The notes beneath the pieces were generated by a model. The model was given only the letters and a program-made list of their open reading frames with translations, had not been told where the DNA came from and searched no databases. Below, in pieces: positions 8,146 to 16,255 of a stretch of 64,000 nt of DNA. Within the stretch, counting starts at the first letter, position 1. Each line of letters begins with the position of its first letter. This DNA is from Anabaena sp051781005 (GTDB lineage: Bacteria; Cyanobacteriota; Cyanobacteriia; Cyanobacteriales; Nostocaceae). Location of the stretch: NCBI RefSeq assembly GCF_051781005.1, contig NZ_JBPWOA010000031.1, positions 43,460 through 107,459 of the forward strand. Reading direction: 5' to 3'. A program made the translations under genes and the position numbers.

Positions 8146-9747
8146 ATGAATCTAGTGAATAAAACAAAAAATACCTTTGTACTGACAACACCTTTATACT
8201 ATGTAAACGATGTTCCTCATATTGGCAGTGCTTATACAACAATAGCTGCGGATGTAGTAGCCAGGTTTCAACGCTTGTTGGGACATCAAGTACTGCTAAT
8301 TACGGGTACAGATGAACATGGGCAAAAAATTCAGCGTTCAGCTGAAACTTTAGGAAAAGCACCACAGGAATTTTGTGATCAAATAGTACCCAGTTTCCTC
8401 AACTTGTGGCAGGTTCTGAATATTCAATATGATCGCTTTAGTCGCACTACTGCTGCGAATCATCAAGCAATTGTCAAAGAATTCTTTCAGCGAGTTTGGG
8501 AAAATGGCGATATTTACCAAGGACAACAAAAAGGTTGGTACTGCGTATCCTGTGAAGAATTTAAAGAAGAACGAGAACTGCTAGATGGCAAACGTTGCCC
8601 CATACATACTACCAAGGCAGTAGAGTGGCGAGACGAGCAGAACTACTTTTTCCGTTTATCCAAGTATCAAACCAAGCTGGAGGAATTTTATCAGTCTAGA
8701 CCAGATTTTATCCAGCCAGCAAGTCGGCGGAATGAAGTTCTTAGCTTTGTTAGTCAAGGTTTGCAAGACTTTTCGATTTCGCGGGTGAACTTAGATTGGG
8801 GTTTTCCCGTACCCGTGGATTCTAAACATACTCTTTATGTCTGGTTTGACGCGCTACTTGGTTATGTCACCGCATTGTTAGAACCCGATGCAGAACCAAC
8901 TTTAGCCAATGCTTTAAAAACATGGTGGCCAATTAATCTCCACCTGATAGGTAAAGATATATTGCGCTTTCATGCAGTTTACTGGCCAGCAATGCTGATG
9001 TCAGCTAATTTACCCTTACCAGAGCGAGTATTTGGCCATGGATTTTTGACTAAAGATGGTCAAAAAATGGGGAAAACTCTGGGCAATACCCTTGATCCTA
9101 TCGCATTAGTCCAAAGTTATGGTAGTGATGCCGTTCGTTATTACTTCCTTAAGGAAATCGAATTTGGCAAGGATGGAGATTTTAATGAAATTAGGTTCAT
9201 TAATGTTCTGAATGCAGATTTGGCAAATGATTTAGGTAATTTGTTAAATCGCACCTTGAACATGGTGAAAAAATACTGCGCTGGTAAAGTACCTTCAATT
9301 GCTCCAGAAGTTATTCCGGCTGAGAATCCTTTAAAAGCGATTGGTTTACGTCTAGGGGAGCAGGTGAAACAAGCCTATGAGACACCAGCTTTCAGTGAAG
9401 CTTGTCTAGCTGTTCTTTCACTGGTACAAGCCAGCAACAAGTTTATTGATGAACAAGCTCCTTGGTCATTATATAAGCAAGGAAAACAGGAAGAAGTGGA
9501 AGCAGTGCTGTACACGGTTCTCGAATCTGTGAGACTAGCAGCTTATCTCCTATCTCCAATTATTCCTAATATCAGCAGTGATATTTACCAGCAACTAGGA
9601 TGGGGCATAAACTTTAACGATCAACCAGAAAGTTCAATTGCTGCTCCTTTTTCTACCCATGCTCAATGGGGTCTACTTTCAGATAAACAACAGTTGGGTA
9701 CACCCCAACCAATTTTTAAACGTATAGAACCACTAAAAAACGATTAG
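8146..9747 (+). CDS. metG: Methionyl-tRNA synthetase
   Basis: A class I aminoacyl-tRNA synthetase that charges tRNA-Met. The HIGH motif is HIGS at residues 25-28. The KMSKS loop appears as KMGKT in DGQKMGKTLGN. The zinc-binding insert shows CVSCEEF and RCPIH. The length is 533 residues without the C-terminal tRNA-binding domain found in longer forms, as is usual in many cyanobacteria. An anticodon-binding helical domain follows the catalytic core. It is preceded by about 1 kb of noncoding DNA and appears monocistronic. Confidence 0.96.
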   Translation: MNLVNKTKNTFVLTTPLYYVNDVPHIGSAYTTIAADVVARFQRLLGHQVLLITGTDEHGQKIQRSAETLGKAPQEFCDQIVPSFLNLWQVLNIQYDRFSRTTAANHQAIVKEFFQRVWENGDIYQGQQKGWYCVSCEEFKEERELLDGKRCPIHTTKAVEWRDEQNYFFRLSKYQTKLEEFYQSRPDFIQPASRRNEVLSFVSQGLQDFSISRVNLDWGFPVPVDSKHTLYVWFDALLGYVTALLEPDAEPTLANALKTWWPINLHLIGKDILRFHAVYWPAMLMSANLPLPERVFGHGFLTKDGQKMGKTLGNTLDPIALVQSYGSDAVRYYFLKEIEFGKDGDFNEIRFINVLNADLANDLGNLLNRTLNMVKKYCAGKVPSIAPEVIPAENPLKAIGLRLGEQVKQAYETPAFSEACLAVLSLVQASNKFIDEQAPWSLYKQGKQEEVEAVLYTVLESVRLAAYLLSPIIPNISSDIYQQLGWGINFNDQPESSIAAPFSTHAQWGLLSDKQQLGTPQPIFKRIEPLKND

Positions 9748-9783
9748 TACTTGCAATTTTTGATTGACTTTAAAGACTGAATA

Positions 9784-9806
9784 GGGGCTTAACTTAATTT
9801 AGCCCC
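9784..9806 (+). terminator. Hairpin after metG
   Basis: GGGGCT and AGCCCC pair across a 10-nt AT-rich loop about 40 nt after the metG stop. The following bases are GGAAAATT rather than a T run, so it is only a moderate terminator candidate. Confidence 0.45.
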
Positions 9807-10083
9807 GGAAAATTATCATCAGCCAATCTAAGAAGTATGTAAAAGTTATACCAAGAAAGAAAAAAATGGCGACAGATGGGATGTACATAACCTAGATGCA
9901 CAAAGCGATTCCCAATCCCTTCGGGTGGCACGCCTAACGGTGTTAGCGTATCTCCACGAAGTGTCACAGCAGCACCCCTACAGCCAAGCAAGCTACATGG
10001 GGGAAACTCCCAAGATCGCGCTGCTTCACCAAAATCCAAAATGGTATTAGTGATTTCTATCAAAAATAACAGGGATAAAAACT
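9807..10083. other. Intergenic spacer with dispersed palindromic repeat
   Basis: Holds a repeat rich in GCACGCCTAACGGTGTTAGCGTATC between about 9900 and 9990, a typical cyanobacterial interspersed palindrome. Open frames across it are artefacts of this repeat. Confidence 0.5.
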
Positions 10084-10097
10084 GAGGTATGAGAACA

Positions 10098-10727
10098 ATG
10101 TTGAATAATTTGGAAAACGACTCAATATTTACACCAGAACAAGTTTTAGAAAATCGTGGTCGTGTCGCCATATTTATAGATGGCTCAAATTTATTTTATG
10201 CGGCTTTACAATTAGGAATTGAAATTGATTACACTAAGCTTTTATGTCGGTTAACTGGTGGATCAAGGCTGTTACGGGCTTTTTTCTATACTGGTGTAGA
10301 CCGGACAAATGAGAAACAACAGGGGTTTCTGCTCTGGATGCGTCGCAATGGTTACCGAGTCATTGCTAAGGATTTGGTACAACTGCCAGATGGCTCAAAA
10401 AAAGCTAACCTGGACGTAGAAATAGCTGTTGATATGATGGCGCTTGTTGATTCCTATGATACCGCAGTTTTAGTTAGCGGTGACGGCGATTTGGCTTATG
10501 CTGTAAATTCGGTCAGCTATCGGGGTGTCCGGGTAGAGGTGGTGAGTTTGCGGTCGATGACTAGTGATAGCTTAATTAATGTGAGCGATCGCTATATTGA
10601 TTTAGAAGCCATCAAAGAAGATATCCAAAAAACACCCCGTCAAAGCTATCCATATCGACCTTTATCTAGTATGGGTTTTTTGGATGAGCATCGAGATAGT
10701 GAAGGACATCTAGAAATTCCTGAATAA
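10098..10727 (+). CDS. NYN (LabA/DUF88-type) domain protein
   Basis: A PIN-like NYN domain protein. The acidic residues expected for metal binding are visible in FIDGSNLFY, LDVEIAVDMM and VSGDGDLAYAV. The fold is shared with LabA, a circadian feedback factor of Synechococcus, and with NYN ribonucleases; which role applies is not clear, so no symbol is given. The ATG at 10098 lies 10 nt after GAGG and is preferred over the ATG at 10089, giving 209 residues. The stop overlaps the lptC start by one base (TAATG), so the two genes are probably translationally coupled. Confidence 0.85.
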   Translation: MLNNLENDSIFTPEQVLENRGRVAIFIDGSNLFYAALQLGIEIDYTKLLCRLTGGSRLLRAFFYTGVDRTNEKQQGFLLWMRRNGYRVIAKDLVQLPDGSKKANLDVEIAVDMMALVDSYDTAVLVSGDGDLAYAVNSVSYRGVRVEVVSLRSMTSDSLINVSDRYIDLEAIKEDIQKTPRQSYPYRPLSSMGFLDEHRDSEGHLEIPE

Positions 10728-11986
10728 TGCAACATCAAAAAGGCAGGACGAATGGAAGCAGAAATTCAAAACTTCAGGGGGGAAGTAAAACCAACTCCCC
10801 CCACTTCTATTCATGGTCATGGGAAAAATTATGGGAAAATTTTAAATTGCCACAAAATTGGTCTTACCTGCCTTTGACCTTATTTTTGGTCATTGGTTTA
10901 TTTTCCTGTGGGACTCCATCTCCTACTAAACCAGATACAGGAGATGCATCTAACCAAGATAGAGATAGTAAGTTGACTTTCTTTGGTGTAGCATTAGAAC
11001 AATTTGATGAAGTAGGCAGACCTATCTGGAAAGTTAAAGCTATTAGAGCAAAATATACCAAAGAAAAGGAAATTGGTGAGGCTGAAAATCCTGATGGCGA
11101 ACTTTACCAAGATGGCAAAGTAGTTTACACAATTAAAGCAGAAAAAGCCGACATTCAGCAAGATGGTAAACAACTGTTGCTCAGAGGTAAAATTCTAGCT
11201 ACAGATCCTGTCAATGGTGTAGTCTTGCAAGGTAATGAATTAGAATGGCGACCCCAAGAAGATTTATTGATTGTTCGTAATCAGTTAAATGGTAATCATA
11301 AACAATTAAAAGCTACAGCCCAGGAAGCAAGAGTAAAAACTCGTGAACAACGGGTAGAATTTTCTGGGAAAGTAGTTGCAACTTCTAATGATCCACAATT
11401 GCAAATGCGAACAGAGCATTTAATTTGGCAAGTCAAAGAAGAGAAATTAATTGGTGATCGCCCTATTCAAATTGACCGTTATAAAGATAATAAAATAACT
11501 GATCGTGGTCAGGGAAATGCAGCAGAAATTAATTTAAAAACAAAAGTTGCTACTATTCAACCAAAAGCCCAATTAGAGTTACTAGACCCATCTATGCAGA
11601 TAACTAGTAACTCTATGACCTGGAACATTAACCAAGAGATTGTGAAAACAAATTCCCCTGTGCGTGTTTTTCACAAGACTGAAAATGTAACTGTCACTGG
11701 AAATCAAGGGGAGATGAAAATCTCACAAAAAACAGTTTATTTAACAGGCAATGTCAATGCAGTAGGGCAACGTCGTCAGTCTTTAAAATCAAATAAACTT
11801 ACTTGGTATTTAGACAGAAAACTACTAGAAGCCCAGGGAAATATAGTTTATCGTCAAGTTGACCCCCAATTAAATTTCACGGGTGAAACAGCCATTGGGA
11901 ATCTGCAAACAGAAAATATTGTTGTTAAAGGTGGCAATTCTAAAGGGCGAGTGCTAACAGAAATTATTCCCCAAGATGGTAGTTAG
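10727..11986 (+). CDS. lptC: LPS export protein LptC-like, periplasmic
   Basis: LptC bridges the inner-membrane LPS ABC transporter and the LptA/LptD path to the outer membrane. A hydrophobic stretch LPLTLFLVIGLFSCG at about residues 47-62 contains a lipobox-like LFSCG, suggesting a membrane-anchored lipoprotein. The rest is repetitive beta strand (LKGKI/LEGKV-like units such as LLLRGKILATDPVNG and VEFSGKVVATSND), fitting the LptC/OstA jelly-roll. At 419 residues it is longer than proteobacterial LptC, as usual in cyanobacteria. It begins inside the stop of the NYN gene. No better start codon is visible upstream of the hydrophobic segment. Confidence 0.85.
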   Translation: MQHQKGRTNGSRNSKLQGGSKTNSPHFYSWSWEKLWENFKLPQNWSYLPLTLFLVIGLFSCGTPSPTKPDTGDASNQDRDSKLTFFGVALEQFDEVGRPIWKVKAIRAKYTKEKEIGEAENPDGELYQDGKVVYTIKAEKADIQQDGKQLLLRGKILATDPVNGVVLQGNELEWRPQEDLLIVRNQLNGNHKQLKATAQEARVKTREQRVEFSGKVVATSNDPQLQMRTEHLIWQVKEEKLIGDRPIQIDRYKDNKITDRGQGNAAEINLKTKVATIQPKAQLELLDPSMQITSNSMTWNINQEIVKTNSPVRVFHKTENVTVTGNQGEMKISQKTVYLTGNVNAVGQRRQSLKSNKLTWYLDRKLLEAQGNIVYRQVDPQLNFTGETAIGNLQTENIVVKGGNSKGRVLTEIIPQDGS

Positions 11987-12210
11987 CGCTGGCTGAAAAA
12001 TTCATGAAAAGGCAAGAGAAAGATTTACTAAGTAGTAAGTAGTTACACTTATTCCTAACTAATAAGTATCCTGTAAATCCTGATTCATACATGAACAACA
12101 TGACCCAAAACATAGACCATGAGAGCTTATTTAAAGAGAAGCATTTGATGGGTTTTGCTGTTGCTCTACCCATCTGACAAAATAAAGTCTCCTATTGCCC
12201 CTATTTCCTA

Positions 12211-12804
12211 CTAACTTTGTGTTTGGGGAACTTGATTGACCTGATTCATTTCTGCTATCATCTTCTCTTTATTACGTCTGCGGATTTTGGCGTACATTTG
12301 AATACTCACAGCCATGAAAATCACTAAACCAAAAATCAGCCAAGCAGTGATATCTGTGGGTAGGTTATTCTTGAATATAGCCAACATGACAATCACAACT
12401 AGTAATAGTGTAGGTGCTTCATTTAAAGCCCGCAATTGTTGTCCACTCCACTTACATTCATCTGCGGCTAATTGTTTCATTAACCTACCACAGTAGTGAT
12501 GATAGACAAGTAAAATACCCACAAACCCTAATTTGAAATGTAACCAAGTTTCTTTTAATAAATCTGGGTTGGTGGATAGGATACCAATAGCCATTGCTAC
12601 CGTTACTATCATTCCTGGGACGGTGATAATGTGGTAGAGACGCTTTTCCATAATTTGATACTGGTTTTTCAGTATCGTCTTTGCGGGTTCTGGTTCTTGG
12701 TTCGCTTCAACGTGGTAGATAAAAAGACGCACTAGGTAGAATAAGCCAGCAAACCAAACAACAAACCCAATAATGTGAAATGCTTTAAACCAGGAATAAG
12801 CCAT
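12211..12804 (-). CDS. hemJ: Protoporphyrinogen IX oxidase HemJ
   Basis: HemJ oxidises protoporphyrinogen IX to protoporphyrin IX for heme and chlorophyll synthesis and is the usual form in cyanobacteria. The start MAYSWFKAFHIIGFVVWFAG carries the conserved His10 in the first membrane segment. Four to five transmembrane helices are visible, with TWLHFKLGFVG and YHHYCGRLMKQL as family motifs. The length of 197 residues is normal. It is followed by a charged basic tail (KIRRRNKEK). It is transcribed alone, convergent with lptC. Confidence 0.9.
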   Translation of the reverse strand: MAYSWFKAFHIIGFVVWFAGLFYLVRLFIYHVEANQEPEPAKTILKNQYQIMEKRLYHIITVPGMIVTVAMAIGILSTNPDLLKETWLHFKLGFVGILLVYHHYCGRLMKQLAADECKWSGQQLRALNEAPTLLLVVIVMLAIFKNNLPTDITAWLIFGLVIFMAVSIQMYAKIRRRNKEKMIAEMNQVNQVPQTQS

Positions 12805-13025
12805 GAATTGTAACCTGCCTTAATCAATTTACAAATGATTGCATTTACTCTCATTATCAGGTTACGGCAATTCTTGACAAGGATGCAGATTAGGTTAAGA
12901 ACTGTAAATACTTTGTCATAATGGCAATAATTACTTTGTCATTCTGAACGAAGTGAAGAATCTTCGAGATGCTTCGTACCTCAGCATGACAGTCATCACT
13001 TACGTAAAGCGAGATGACAATCATC

Positions 13026-14221
13026 GGGAGCATCTCAAGTTTGTTAGAACAGATGAACTAGCAGGTAGGGGTAAAAATCAGCGAAAATAAAGGAAGAAAT
13101 CAATCCCCCACTCAATCATGGAACCAGCTAATCAGAAAAAACTCCAGGAGCATCTCAAAGCCATAGCAGGAATTCTATATCAAGAAGCAAAAACTGAAGA
13201 ATTAGAGAGTTTAGCAGGAATTGAAAAAACAATTAGAGCGCAGACTTTAGAATATATTACGCCAGAATTAGGGGTTTTTTTCTCAAAGAAGCAACAGGAA
13301 CTTCATCGGGAAGAGTAAGAATAATAAAAAGCATTCTTGGAGAATTGCCAGTCAGTGAAAAACAAGCACGAAAGTTAAAACTAGAAAACAATCAAAAAAT
13401 AAGTCCTTATTTAGAGCAATGTTGCTTGAGAGCAAGTGCAAATGTATCCTATGAAAATGCAGCACAAGATATTTATAAATATACTGGGATGTCGATTTCT
13501 GCTAGTACACAACAAAGAATCGTTCAGCGTTATGAGTTTCCCGAAATAGGAGACGAAAAAGAAATAGAAGAAATTAGCGTGGACGGTGGAAAGGTAAGGC
13601 TTAGGACTGAACAAAAAGGAGAATCATGCCTCTGGAAAGACTATAAAGCTATTTGCATTAACCAAGGAATAAAAGTAGCTAGATTGGGTGAAAATGAATC
13701 TTTAATCGATTGGGTAAATCAACAACATTTGGCAGATCCATTAACCTGTTTAGGTGATGGACATCCGGGAATTTGGAAGATAATTCGACAATTTAATTGT
13801 CCAGGGGAAAGACGGGAGATTTTAGATTGGTTTCATCTTGTTGAAAATCTACATAAAGTAGGTGGTTCTCTCAAGCGACTCAAAGCTGCGGAAACTTTTC
13901 TTTGGCTAGGAAAAGTTGATGAAACTCTCGCTCTCATATCTCCACTTCAATCTAAAAAAGCTCAAAATTTCTGTCAGTATTTGGAAACTCATCGCCATCG
14001 AATTGTCAATTATGATTATTATCAAACCGAGGGTATTTGTTCTATTGGTTCTGGTGCCGTCGAGTCTACTATCAAACAGATAGATCGCCGATTAAAAATC
14101 TCTGGCGCACAATGGAATGAATCGAATGTCTCTCAAGTCCTCAAGCATCGCTGTGCTTATCTCAACGCCAAGCTTTAGAGCCTGTTTAGTTCTTTTGTTC
14201 TAACAAAGTTGATATGCTCCC
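13026..14221 (+). mobile_element. ISKra4-family insertion sequence, 1196 bp
   Basis: The ends are 26-bp imperfect inverted repeats beginning GGGAGCAT; 24 of 26 positions match between 13026-13051 and the reverse complement of 14196-14221. An 8-bp direct duplication CAATCATC flanks it at 13018-13025 and 14222-14229. The surrounding tandem repeat shows the same sequence without the insertion, which confirms the boundaries. The small size and two-frame transposase fit the ISMich2-like group of ISKra4. It looks complete and recently inserted. Confidence 0.88.
13118..14178 (+). CDS. ISKra4-family transposase, two frames joined by a -1 shift
   Basis: Frame A (13118-13318, 66 aa, start MEPANQKKLQEHLK) and frame B (open to 14178) together match one ISKra4 transposase. 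Frame B aligns with the family from before its first ATG: EATGTSSGRVRIIKSILGEL is encoded just after a T7 run at 13275-13281. A -1 slip on that run would join the frames. Likely catalytic acids are Asp in SVDGGKVRL, Asp in LGDGHPGIW and Glu in GSGAVES, so the DDE core is intact. A separate GTG or ATG start for frame B would lose conserved residues. An indel mutation in the T run is the alternative explanation. Confidence 0.85.
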
Positions 14222-14561
14222 CAATCATCTCTTTGTCATAATGGCAATAACTACTTTGTCATTCTGAACTGAGTGAAGAATCTTCGAGATGCTTCGTACC
14301 TCAGCATGACAGTCATCACTTACGTAAAGCGAGATGACAATCATCTCTTTATCATGATAGCAATAATCACTTTGTCATTCTGAATGGAGTGAAGAATCTT
14401 CGAGATGCTGAGGTACGAAGCATGACAATTACCGCTTACGTAAAGCGAGATGACAATCATCTCTTTGTCATAATGGCAATAACTACTTTGTCATTCTGAA
14501 CTGAGTGAAGAATCTTCGAGATGCTTCGTACCTCAGCATGACAAATCTATTGTACAGGAAT

Positions 14562-14852
14562 TTACTCTGCATACCATTCAATACTCAAGTCTTGCCAATT
14601 AGGATTTATAGATTCAATTAGTAATATTTTTTTAGCTCTTAACCATCCTTTTATCTGCTTCTCACGTTCGATAGCTACTTTAATATCTGAAGTTTCTTCA
14701 TAGTATACGAGCTTAGTGATATTATATTTTTGCGTAAACCCTGGTAGAAGTTTTTGTTTGTGTTCATATATTCTGCGTTGTAAATCATTAGTCACACCTG
14801 TGTATAATGTTTTTGATTTATTGCTCATTATGTAGACATAATATTGATTCAT
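14562..14852 (-). CDS. GIY-YIG nuclease family protein
   Basis: A 96-residue stand-alone GIY-YIG domain. The motif pair is VYIMSN...LYTGVT, followed by the conserved Arg in DLQRRIYEHK and Glu in EREKQIKGW. Proteins of this UPF0213/YhbQ-like group are small DNA endonuclease-fold proteins, often of unknown role. The gene starts at an ATG and its stop lies only 20 bp from the end of the 116-bp tandem array. It seems intact. Confidence 0.85.
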   Translation of the reverse strand: MNQYYVYIMSNKSKTLYTGVTNDLQRRIYEHKQKLLPGFTQKYNITKLVYYEETSDIKVAIEREKQIKGWLRAKKILLIESINPNWQDLSIEWYAE

Positions 14853-14927
14853 ATTCTTGAAAATACTAGGTTTATTTATTCAGATTTTTAAATTGGTTAC
14901 AAGGTATGGTGTGCAAAAAATTCTTTA

Positions 14928-14955
14928 TTAGAGACGTTTCATGAAACGTCTCTAA
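14928..14955. repeat. Perfect 28-bp palindrome
   Basis: TTAGAGACGTTTCA is followed directly by its exact reverse complement. It lies upstream of the GIY-YIG gene. Such GAGACG palindromes are a known dispersed type in Nostocales and could form a cruciform or transcript hairpin. Confidence 0.8.
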
Positions 14956-14990
14956 GTTGTTGGTTCTAGTATCTCATGAATTTGACTAAT

Positions 14991-15122
14991 GATGAAAAAT
15001 GGAGATTCTTCCCTCCGGTCAGAATGACATATCACATTCATGTTCTAGTTTTTCAACATCTTCTGAAATGAAAAATTGAGATTCTTCCCTCCGGTCAGAA
15101 TGACACATCATATTCATGTTCT
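14991..15122. repeat. Two-copy repeat, 76-bp period
   Basis: The block ATGAAAAAT(T/G)GAGATTCTTCC...GGTCAGAATGACA occurs at 14992 and again at 15068 with TATTCATGTTCT after it. It shares the GATTCTTC...TCAGAATGACA core with the 116-bp array and with 19680-19710. Confidence 0.75.
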
Positions 15123-15129
15123 CAACTAT

Positions 15130-15981
15130 TTAATTTGACTCTGAACGACGCACAAAGGGCAAGAGGTCTTGTAAAATCGTTTCGTGATAATGTTCTTGGG
15201 GATAATGTCCCACGTTATTGAGTTTGATGATTTCGGCATCTGGTACAGATTTGACAAAGCTTTCAGCTATATCTACAGATAGCCAAGGATCAATCATTCC
15301 CCATTGAACTAGAATTGGTTTCTGCCATTGTTTAAAACCAGTTTCTATTTCTGTCATGGCTTGGTCTAGTTGCAAATTTCTAATTGTGGAAAGCAGTCCC
15401 CGACCAGATGAAGAACTCTTTAAATACGGTTTGCGATAAATATCTAAATCGTTATCTTCAATACGGTAACGACTACCAGCTTCTAAAGTTCTATCAACTA
15501 AAAGAGGATCTTGTGTCATGACTTCACCTGCTAGAGGTAAACCCATTTGTTTAATTTTCCAAGGTAATTTGGCAGATGTGGAAATGGGTGTGTTTAAAAT
15601 TGCAATGTTGGCTATTTTTTCAGAATTACGCAAGGCATATTGTAACCCAACGGAACCTAAATAGCCTTGCACAACTAGGGAAAATCTTTCTAATTCTAAA
15701 GCTTGAATAAATGCTGCTAATGCTGTGATGAATGCGTCGGGAGTGTAAGCGAAATCGCGTTTTTCAGGTTTACCAGAAAAGCCGTAACCTATCCAATCGG
15801 GTGCGATCGCTCTTGTTCCTTGTGCTGCCAATGCTGGTAGAATGTTTCTCCAGCTATAACTTTGGGCAACTATGCCATGTAGCAATACCACTGGCAATAA
15901 ATCACTTCTACCAATCGGTTCAGCTTCCCGATAATACCACTCTAACGAATCTACTGTTATCTTATGTTCTTGTATTGACAC
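15130..15981 (-). CDS. Alpha/beta-fold hydrolase homologue lacking the usual nucleophile
   Basis: A 283-residue protein with the alpha/beta hydrolase order: strand and oxyanion loop VVLLHGIVAQSYSWR, then DWIGYGFSGKP, a nucleophile-elbow region at residues 103-110, an acid in WGMIDPWL, and His in NNVGHYPQEH. The elbow reads VVQGYLGS, so Gly106 stands where Ser or Asp is expected. The fold resembles haloalkane dehalogenase/epoxide hydrolase-like proteins. Either it is non-catalytic or another residue serves. The ATG at 15981 fits. It is monocistronic, and the substrate is unknown. Confidence 0.75.
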   Translation of the reverse strand: MSIQEHKITVDSLEWYYREAEPIGRSDLLPVVLLHGIVAQSYSWRNILPALAAQGTRAIAPDWIGYGFSGKPEKRDFAYTPDAFITALAAFIQALELERFSLVVQGYLGSVGLQYALRNSEKIANIAILNTPISTSAKLPWKIKQMGLPLAGEVMTQDPLLVDRTLEAGSRYRIEDNDLDIYRKPYLKSSSSGRGLLSTIRNLQLDQAMTEIETGFKQWQKPILVQWGMIDPWLSVDIAESFVKSVPDAEIIKLNNVGHYPQEHYHETILQDLLPFVRRSESN

Positions 15982-16187
15982 TCTATTTTCCTATCCTGAG
16001 AATGCAACAGCACCGCACAGATGCTTTAATACTGAATTCTCTTTTATCATCCTACAAATAGGTAATAGGATTTCTAGAAAAGAATCTCACATATTAAGAG
16101 GTTAAGCTGTTGACTTCCATCTTAAAACCTGGTATACTCTGTTTTGATAAGGAAGAATTACGATAAAATATTTTTCAAAGAAACGTT

Positions 16188-16210
16188 AAACCGCCAACAA
16201 AGCGGTTTTT
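16188..16210. terminator. Hairpin downstream of the thiO-like gene
   Basis: AAACCGC and GCGGTTT pair across a CAACAAA loop. T5 follows on the plus strand, while a looser T-rich tract follows on the minus strand, on which the oxidase gene ends at 16256. It is a likely terminator for that gene. Confidence 0.5.
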
Positions 16211-16255
16211 GAGTATTTGCGATTATTGTAACTATTGATTTGAGTAGGTTTTTGA

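Larger units (their letters stand above)
12911..14543. repeat. Tandem array of about 116-bp units, split by an IS
   Basis: Four units start at 12911, 14231, 14347 and 14463, each like CTTTGTCATAATGGCAATAA followed by a TTCTGAA..GAAGAATCTTC palindromic part and ending GCGAGATGACAATCATCT. The spacing of units 2-4 is exactly 116 bp. Removing the IS at 13026-14221 and one 8-bp duplication restores 116 bp between units 1 and 2. The last unit is cut short at about 14543. Related but shorter elements occur at 14991-15122 and about 19620-19710. Confidence 0.9.

Noticed and set aside
9794..10171. 125-codon minus-strand open frame
   Set aside because: It overlaps the start of the NYN gene and mostly translates a dispersed palindromic repeat; no protein-like pattern.
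13118..14178. Two independent genes in the ISKra4 element
   Set aside because: The second frame encodes conserved transposase residues upstream of any start codon, so frameshift fusion explains it better.
12911..14543. Possible CRISPR array
   Set aside because: The 116-bp units are repeated throughout, with no variable spacers, and one copy holds an IS.
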